The position numbers and the translations under genes were made by a program. This document shows, piece after piece, positions 58,401 to 64,000 of a stretch of 64,000 nucleotides of DNA; within the stretch, counting starts at the first letter, position 1, and the number at the start of each line of letters is the position of its first letter. The DNA comes from Sorghum bicolor. Its lineage: Eukaryota; Streptophyta; Magnoliopsida; Poales; Poaceae. The stretch covers positions 64,037,802 to 64,101,801 of the forward strand of contig NC_012871.2 in assembly GCF_000003195.3 (NCBI RefSeq), given 5' to 3'. The notes beneath the pieces were generated by a model. That model was not told where the DNA came from. It worked only from the letters and a program-made list of their open reading frames with translations, and ran no database searches.

Positions 58401-59572
58401 TTGAGAAAATAGTATCTGAAGAATCTTTGACGCGTGAACTGCGGACATCTCTAGTTTCATACCGTCTTTCTTCATTTCTCCACTTCTCATCAATTTGTTG
58501 TATTATCTGACGTTTCACATCATCAGGCACCTTCTTGCAAGATTCAACTTGGCCTGGAACTCCAGCAAGATGATATTTAAAGCGAGTAATACCGCCACCT
58601 CCAATCTTTTTGCCACAATGAAGACATATGATGGCATTTCTTGAACTAGCATCCACTTTTGCGTGAACCCAAGCAGGATCCAGTGGCCTCGAAGAAGCCG
58701 AAGGTGATGCCATCAAGGTGACTCCAGTTGATGCGGTACCAGCTACCTGAGTTCTAATAAAGACAGAATAAAAAAAAGTACTTTAGAACTTTTACCATAC
58801 ATCAATTGTGTATCATTACACATTTGTTCCATGATTAATCAAAGATTATAAGAGCACTACAGTTTTCATAGGATAATAACTCCAGCAGAGTACATATCCA
58901 GGAAATAAGCTGCACACTCTTTCATTTTATACAGTCTACTATGCATTTGTTCAAATTTAAAAAAAAAAGTCAATGAAGCAGGTAAAAATATTTATATATG
59001 TTCATTGCACAGCCTAGAACCCTGGAATATAGCAGGCAAAATAAAAATCTAGAACACCACAAAAGTGTGCAGTCCTTCGCTTGTGGACCTGTGGGGTTAA
59101 CTGTGGCAGCTTCTGTTACAAGGTTAGGCTAGGAAAAGAAAAACAACGACCTCATGATTCAAGGCGTCTCGCTGTAAATAGAACCAGTTACAGCTTAGAA
59201 GAAAAGCAGCTAAGATTTATTCCATGACTACAATAGTTTTTTGAAAGGACACACAAGCTCCGAGCTTGCGAACAATCCAGGCGGTATCCGGCGATACCTG
59301 ACCTCGCGTGATGAAAACCGGCCGGTTTCGGAAAAATCCGATCCAAACTCGAGCCCTTTATTTTTGGCTATGAATTACACAAGCTACTGGAAAAGAACTG
59401 AGTTCAGGTATATAGAATAAAGTACACAGCCTCACCTCTCTTCAGTCATCAAGCGTTCGAAGGCTTCGTCCTTGGGGGCGAGCTCCCCCAGGCGGCAGAT
59501 CTGGTCCGCTAGATCGGAGAGAAGGAAACCGGCGGGAGACTGCGAGGATTCGGGCGAGAAACCGGAAGTCAT
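55470..59572 (-). CDS. hAT-transposase-derived protein (BED finger, DUF659, hAT C-terminal domain)
   Basis: Four exons, 59436-59572, 56970-58753, 55837-56041 and 55470-55764, join in phase at GT-AG introns to encode 806 residues. Exon 1 supplies a transposase-unlike N-terminus (MTSGFSPESSQSPAG). Near residues 85-120, ICLHCGKKIGGGGITRFKYH is a BED-type zinc finger. DUF659 follows at about 250-400 (PSYHDLRNPLLKQ, QFITDIDARYKSA, WSPCAARCIDLML). Exon 3 encodes the hAT dimerisation motif (VAWWDNFGNGTIELQRLAI, GCERNWDAF). Exon 4 adds a very acidic tail (TSDDDEEFVAVDDGEE). Known hAT relatives have SDGW and CAAH where this one has ADRQ and CAAR, so transposition activity is doubtful. No terminal inverted repeats or 8-bp duplications were found around it. 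It may be a domesticated DNA-binding gene or an immobile remnant. The frame is intact throughout, which favours a gene. Confidence 0.85.
56042..56969 (-). other. Second intron of the hAT-derived gene (928 bp)
   Basis: The donor GTAAGAATG follows AATCCAG, and the acceptor TTATTCTTAG precedes TTGCATGG. The phase-1 junction completes a Val codon before AWWDNFG. No exon was found inside. Confidence 0.8.
58754..59435 (-). other. First intron of the hAT-derived gene (682 bp)
   Basis: The donor GTGAGG follows GAAGAGAG, and the acceptor TTTATTAG precedes AACTCAG. An alternative acceptor seven bases on (CTCAG) would create an immediate stop, which supports the chosen one. Confidence 0.7.
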
Positions 59573-59754
59573 CCACAGCGGTGCGGTTGGATTCTGGGAG
59601 GACTGGGGAATGGCCGAATAGCCGAATAGCCGGGGTCAGGGTGGGGCAGGACGACGGCTACCGGAGAAGATCGGCTAAGTTTTCGTGGAATCGGGCGGCT
59701 GCCGCGTCGGTTTCCAGCGGGGGTGGGCAGGTGGGCTACCCAATATCATTTTTA

Positions 59755-60545
59755 GAGCAACCCAACCCACCTGCCCTAATTCCAAATCTGAACTTGATCA
59801 AAAAATAAACTCCAACCTATCCTCTCAAATTATAGTTTCAGATTCCTAGATCCAGCAGCCCCTATCCCCCTCTCATCCATGGGCCCCACACCACTTCTCC
59901 TTCTTTTCCGTCGACGCACGCGCTTCGTCTGTGGTCCACACGCGGGGTGGCGGCGCGCAGGCGAGCTGGTGGCCCAGCGCGGGGCGGCGGCGCACAGGCG
60001 AGCTGGCGGCCCAGCGCGGCACGTCGGCGAGCGGACGGGCAGCCTGGACAGCGCGCGACGCTAGCGAGCTCCGCCGGTGCATAGCGGCCACCGCTCCGTC
60101 GGATCTGTTGGCGGCCTCCTCCCCTGGAAAGAGCGCCACCGCACCCTCCACAGAGAAGCTCGAGCGCGCCGCTCGTTCCTCATGCGCGGGCGAGCTTCCT
60201 CCCCGCCGCGAGCTCCCTCTCTGCCCGCCATTTCCTCCCACATGTGCCTCTGTACGTGAGATACAGCGCTGGAGCACCCGCCTCGGTCGGGCGAGTCTCG
60301 AGCGTGGCCACCCGCGGCCTGCCGTGAGCTCCCTCCACCGCAGATGAGCGTGTGAACGATTGGGGAAGAAAGGCTATCTCAATGACATGTGGGTCCCTCT
60401 GGTCATAGTCTGCTAGTATGAGTTTAGGGGCTTTATTTGACTAGTATGGTTGGAGTAGAATCAATTCTTGGACCTAGAAAAATAGGAGTGAGCACCCAAA
60501 TCAAAAGTATAAGCCTTGATTTGGGTACTTCGGCTGGAGTTACTC
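59755..60545. mobile_element. Harbinger/Tourist-type element, GAGCAAC family, GC-rich cargo
   Basis: The left end GAGCAACCCAACCCACC and right end GGCTGGAGTTACTC form an imperfect inverted pair. TTA lies at 59752-59754 and 60546-60548. The outer 100-150 bases resemble those of 12998-13466. The centre, 59870-60380, is GC-rich with long overlapping frames and differs completely from the other copy. It lies about 180 bases upstream of the hAT-derived gene's start codon. Confidence 0.7.
59944..60017 (+). repeat. 37-bp tandem duplication
   Basis: Two adjacent copies starting GGGGTGGCGGCG and GGGGCGGCGGCG, each ending GGCCCAGCGC, differ at three positions. Confidence 0.85.
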
Positions 60546-60571
60546 TTAGGCCTGTACAAGGAAGGGAGCTA

Positions 60572-60819
60572 CTTCCATACTAAATTATAAGTCAATCAAG
60601 AATCTTAGAGAGTTAAAATATCTCAAATTTGACCAAATTTATATAATAAAATAACTATTATAATACCAACTAAGTATCATTAGATTTTTCCTTAAGTATA
60701 TTTTCAATACTCACTTTATGTCACAAATCTTTGTATTTTTCTCTATAATTTTGGTAAACTTTAAAATGTTTTAACTCTTTAAGATTTTTGTAATGATTTA
60801 TAATTTAGGATGAAGGGAG
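60572..60819. mobile_element. Stowaway-type MITE
   Basis: The left end CTTCCATACTAAATTATAAG pairs with the right end TTATAATTTAGGATGAAGGG before AG and TA. Both sides carry TA. Confidence 0.8.
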
Positions 60820-61422
60820 TAATAGGCCTCTAATGATCGGATGCAATTTAACTCTCCATTTTTTAGTTCAAACACATACTTCATACAAATTCAGCCCAGA
60901 TTTTTTGAGGCCCGATTCTTATATTTTTTAGACCAACATTCAGGGACCCATCATGGCAACAAATATACCACTAAAATATAAAAGACACATATATATATAC
61001 AACAAATAAAAGTAAAACATCAATTTTATATCAGTTGATGGGGTAGGACGTAATATAGACTTTGAATTCATTTAGGGAAATATTTTGCATCGGACATACC
61101 GAAATATGTTGAACAATGTCCCTGACAGAGCCTTGATTCAGAACATCTCTCAAGTTAATTATAGTTGCTACCACAAGTCCATAAAAAGATTACAGAGGGC
61201 AATTTGGCCAAAATCCAGGGATAACATTTTTTTTTGAAGACGATTCCAGGGATAACGTGGAGCCCTGATCACCTAAAACTCCATCAGATGGAGTAACCAG
61301 CTGAAAAAAAAGGAACTCATGCTATTGATTCTTTCGGAGCAAATGTTAAAATGTTACACAAATTGGTGAAAGGAAAATGCTCTGTTACACCACCCTTTAT
61401 CTTCTAGAGTTCAGGTTGGCAT
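60820..61422. other. Intergenic and 3' UTR of the NDUFAF2-like gene
   Basis: No open frame is supported. The right part probably contains the 3' untranslated region of the minus-strand gene that ends at 61423. Confidence 0.35.
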
Positions 61423-63984
61423 TCATGTTGGTGGCTGCCAAGTCCCTGGCTTGAAAGTGGCGCCAGTTCCTGTTGGTTCAGATGACCTGAAGACAAATAA
61501 ACATGAGTTTGATATTTGAATTAATGTAATCAGATGAAGACTCGCACAAAAGAAAAGACAATAGCAGATTGTTGTTTCTCATGTAACTCCTGTATCTGCT
61601 GGAGCCATGAATAAATCGATGCAAATTTCGATAGCTCTGCAATACTCAAATTGAAGTTTGACCGAGGTGTCTATAACATATTGTCAGATCCAATAGCAAT
61701 TACCATGATATTATAATACCCAACTTCAACCTAAAAGTTGAACTTTATTGTGCATGTTCCTTGTGTGTGCGCGCGCCCACACAATGTTTTAAGCATAAAT
61801 TAACAGCATAAATGTTCTACCCAAGAAAATTGCAAAACCATGCTGAATGTTTGAAGGCAGAAATAAATCAAAAGCCAGGCACAATTGAAGCACCTGTCAT
61901 TGTCTGTCGTAGCATCTTCTGTATGAGTTGCGTCCTTAGGCCTAGATACCTCCTCAGGTCCTAAAGTGTTAACTAAAATGTCATCATGCATTTCAAAAGT
62001 ATTCATACTTATATTCCCAGTGAGAAACATAGTTAAATAAGGTAATGTTACCTTTCTGCTGATCTGGAGGAGTACCTGAGAACTGCTGCTTCACAAAACT
62101 TTGGAGATTTGGAGATTCAGCTTTCCCTGCATTTGGAGGAAGAGGAACATCGGCAGTCAAACAATCAGGGTGAAAAAAGGAAAAGCATTATGAGATTCTT
62201 TCCCCTTCACCAACACAACAGGGAGAAACTACAATAAAATTAATTGATAATATGAGAAATTATATAACTGTCAAGTATCACAACACGGCATCAAATGATG
62301 TCAATATATCAGACCCCTATTGTGGTAAATATATTAGATATATAAGAGAGCCAAAAAGAGAAGAGAGGGGTAAGAGTTGAAAGTGGAATTGTGATACAGG
62401 AAGTATACTAAAGAATCCACAGAAAGCTGTAAGTGCATATAAGCAAGGATTGAAGTACAAGGTACCAGAAAGAACGTACCAATTTTCTTGACTGGTCGCA
62501 TACCGGTTTTTCTTTCCTCTTCTTCTTTCTTTTTGAGAACTTGATTGAACACAGATTAAATATATTAGTGGAGAAACACAGATTATTGGCCATCAACTAA
62601 GAAAGATGACAGCTTTATGAATAACCAAGGCTAATTAAAAATTACATGCATAAGGATCTTGATTCTTGAGGAAACAAAACTTAAAAGAAGCTGTGACACC
62701 ATAATAGCAAACATATGCTGGTATGAATAAGATCTTTTACTGCACTGCAACTAGAACGAAAGCTCTTATGAATAACCTAGAGCTTTGATACCATATTACA
62801 AATAAAGGGAGACTAAACTGGATGATTCTATTGAGGCCCAATGGGACTATATATATATAGTACATGAGGGAATAAGAGGGAAACCCTAGACTAGGAGATT
62901 ACACTAATACCCTTGACTATTATACCTTAACAAAAGCTTCATAGCTGCAGATGTATCCAGTACATTACATTGTAACACTGTTCTCTAAAAAGAATTAAGG
63001 CCAGAAAAAGTAGAACCAGCACTTCCAACATGTTTTCCATTGATGAATTTAAATAGATATAGCAGGCATCATCGAATTTGGGTCATTAGTAGGGATGCAA
63101 GTTTTGCTTTCTTTGGGACATCAGATCAACCCAATACTCAATCGAACTAGTCCAGATTTCAAAGGAAGGGAAGTGGGGTAAAAATTAACTAGCTAACTGA
63201 CCCACAACTATTTGGTGTCAGCTCTTGCATCCATAATCATGAGGTTAATAAACGAAAATTTTAAGTGCACAACAGCATATCCTGTTACTTTTCTAACCAC
63301 CAATTACACCCCAAAACAACTGAATATCAGTGTTAACCTTCTATGGATGGAATGCTTGCAAAGTTGTAATAGAGATCAAAGTTTACACGTGACCATGTTT
63401 CATCCAACCGTATTGAGGATTCGTGGCACAAAATACGAAACAATTTCTATTTACAAAATAAAAAATTAGCATCAAATACAAGAAACACACATATCTAACC
63501 AGCATTTGATTGCGTTTTTCTTAGTCTTATCCAGCGCATGGTATTGAAATTAGCATAGAGTGCATATGATGATACATATGGGCTACCATAAAGTAGTTGA
63601 GGCAATTAACATGGATTACTCAACTGCCAATGTCTATGAAAACATGTTTGGACTCTTGCTCAGCGCAGCAGCATGCGCAATGCACAGTGAGGCTTATTAG
63701 TAAAATCATACATGAGTACACAAGTAGGAAATGCCATATACATACGTGCAATGTTTTGCTTGACACGTTCACGCCTTGCCTCCAGCTCAGCCAATTCCTG
63801 AAAGGCGCAACAATACATCAGCATCAGATACAATGACCATGTTGCTCTCATCGTGAAGTTTGAATTGATGATATAATAACAAAAAACAAAACTTTGAAGG
63901 ACAATGTGCTGTCTCACGTTCTTGCTCTTACCTCTGGTGTTGGAGCTTTCTTCCTTTGGCCATTCAGCCAGCAAATCCACTCGA
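61423..63984 (-). CDS. NDUFAF2: NDUFAF2/mimitin-like complex I assembly factor, 3' six exons (partial)
   Basis: Exons 63932-63984, 63746-63797, 62480-62539, 62052-62126, 61894-61960 and 61423-61486 join in phase (371 coding bases, about 123 residues) and end at TGA 61423-61425. Upstream exons lie beyond the right edge. An acceptor (TTGTAG) at 63985 shows that the window ends in an intron. The order of motifs is EWICWLNGQRKKAPTPEELA, LEARRERVKQNIA, KKKEEEERKTGMRPVKKIG, then an acidic linker and TGATFKPGTWQPPT. The EW-W-PT-EE block and the terminal TG-TF-PG-W block match the NDUFAF2 (B17.2L/mimitin) family, related to complex I subunit NDUFA12. The protein would act in mitochondria in assembly of NADH:ubiquinone oxidoreductase. 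The N-terminal NDUFA12-like domain is out of the window. Confidence 0.85.
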
Positions 63985-64000
63985 CTACAAGCACGACATA

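Noticed and set aside
58711..58716. Start of the hAT-derived protein at the MASPSASS methionine
   Set aside because: Splicing from exon 1 (59436-59572) keeps the frame open through this point and adds 59 residues. The internal ATG remains possible for a shorter transcript.
1..64000. CRISPR arrays, bacterial operons, ribosome binding sites
   Set aside because: The sequence is clearly plant nuclear, with spliced genes and grass MITEs, and no such structures are visible.

Overview
The window is plant nuclear DNA from a grass, most likely sorghum or a close Andropogoneae relative. The evidence is compact GT-AG introns, very GC-rich first exons beside AT-rich intergenic DNA, and dense grass-type MITEs (Stowaway CTCCCTCC ends with TA duplications, Tourist/Harbinger ends with TTA or TAA duplications, hAT ends with 8-bp duplications, and a repeated family starting GGCCTTGTTTAG). 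The species is inferred from repeat character only; no database search was possible.

Layout. 1-7000 holds degenerate retroelement-like repeats: a promoter-bearing unit present twice in tandem, then two diverged GTCCGACG-rich LTR-like segments. 7.3-12.4 kb holds two hAT-type MITEs, a decayed LINE on the plus strand, and minus-strand exon-like sequence of an unrecognised gene. 13-23 kb carries several Harbinger-type elements, some with GC-rich interiors, around a candidate six-exon gene of unknown function (14777-18748). 23-29 kb is mostly MITEs. An OXIDATIVE STRESS 3-like gene lies on the minus strand at 29282-30311. 31-38 kb is a stack of Tourist-type elements, including a 2.5-kb element broken by a Mutator-like insertion with a perfect 9-bp duplication. 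38-47 kb and 48-55 kb are intergenic, with many copies of the GGCCTTGTTTAG MITE. A SIAMESE-related (SMR) cyclin-dependent kinase inhibitor gene sits between them at 47652-48035.

The right end has two minus-strand genes. A four-exon gene at 55470-59572 encodes a hAT-transposase-derived protein of 806 residues (BED finger, DUF659, hAT dimerisation region). The 3' six exons of an NDUFAF2/mimitin-like complex I assembly factor gene occupy 61423-63984 and run off the window.

The genes look unlinked in function: stress response, cell-cycle inhibition, a transposase-derived protein, mitochondrial complex I assembly and one unknown. The unifying story is transposon biology. Five Harbinger-type elements carry unrelated GC-rich or gene-like interiors, two pairs of MITEs abut on one shared TAA, and one composite element contains a near-perfect inverted repeat. 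Exon boundaries were deduced by hand from splice sites and reading phase and have not been tested against transcripts.
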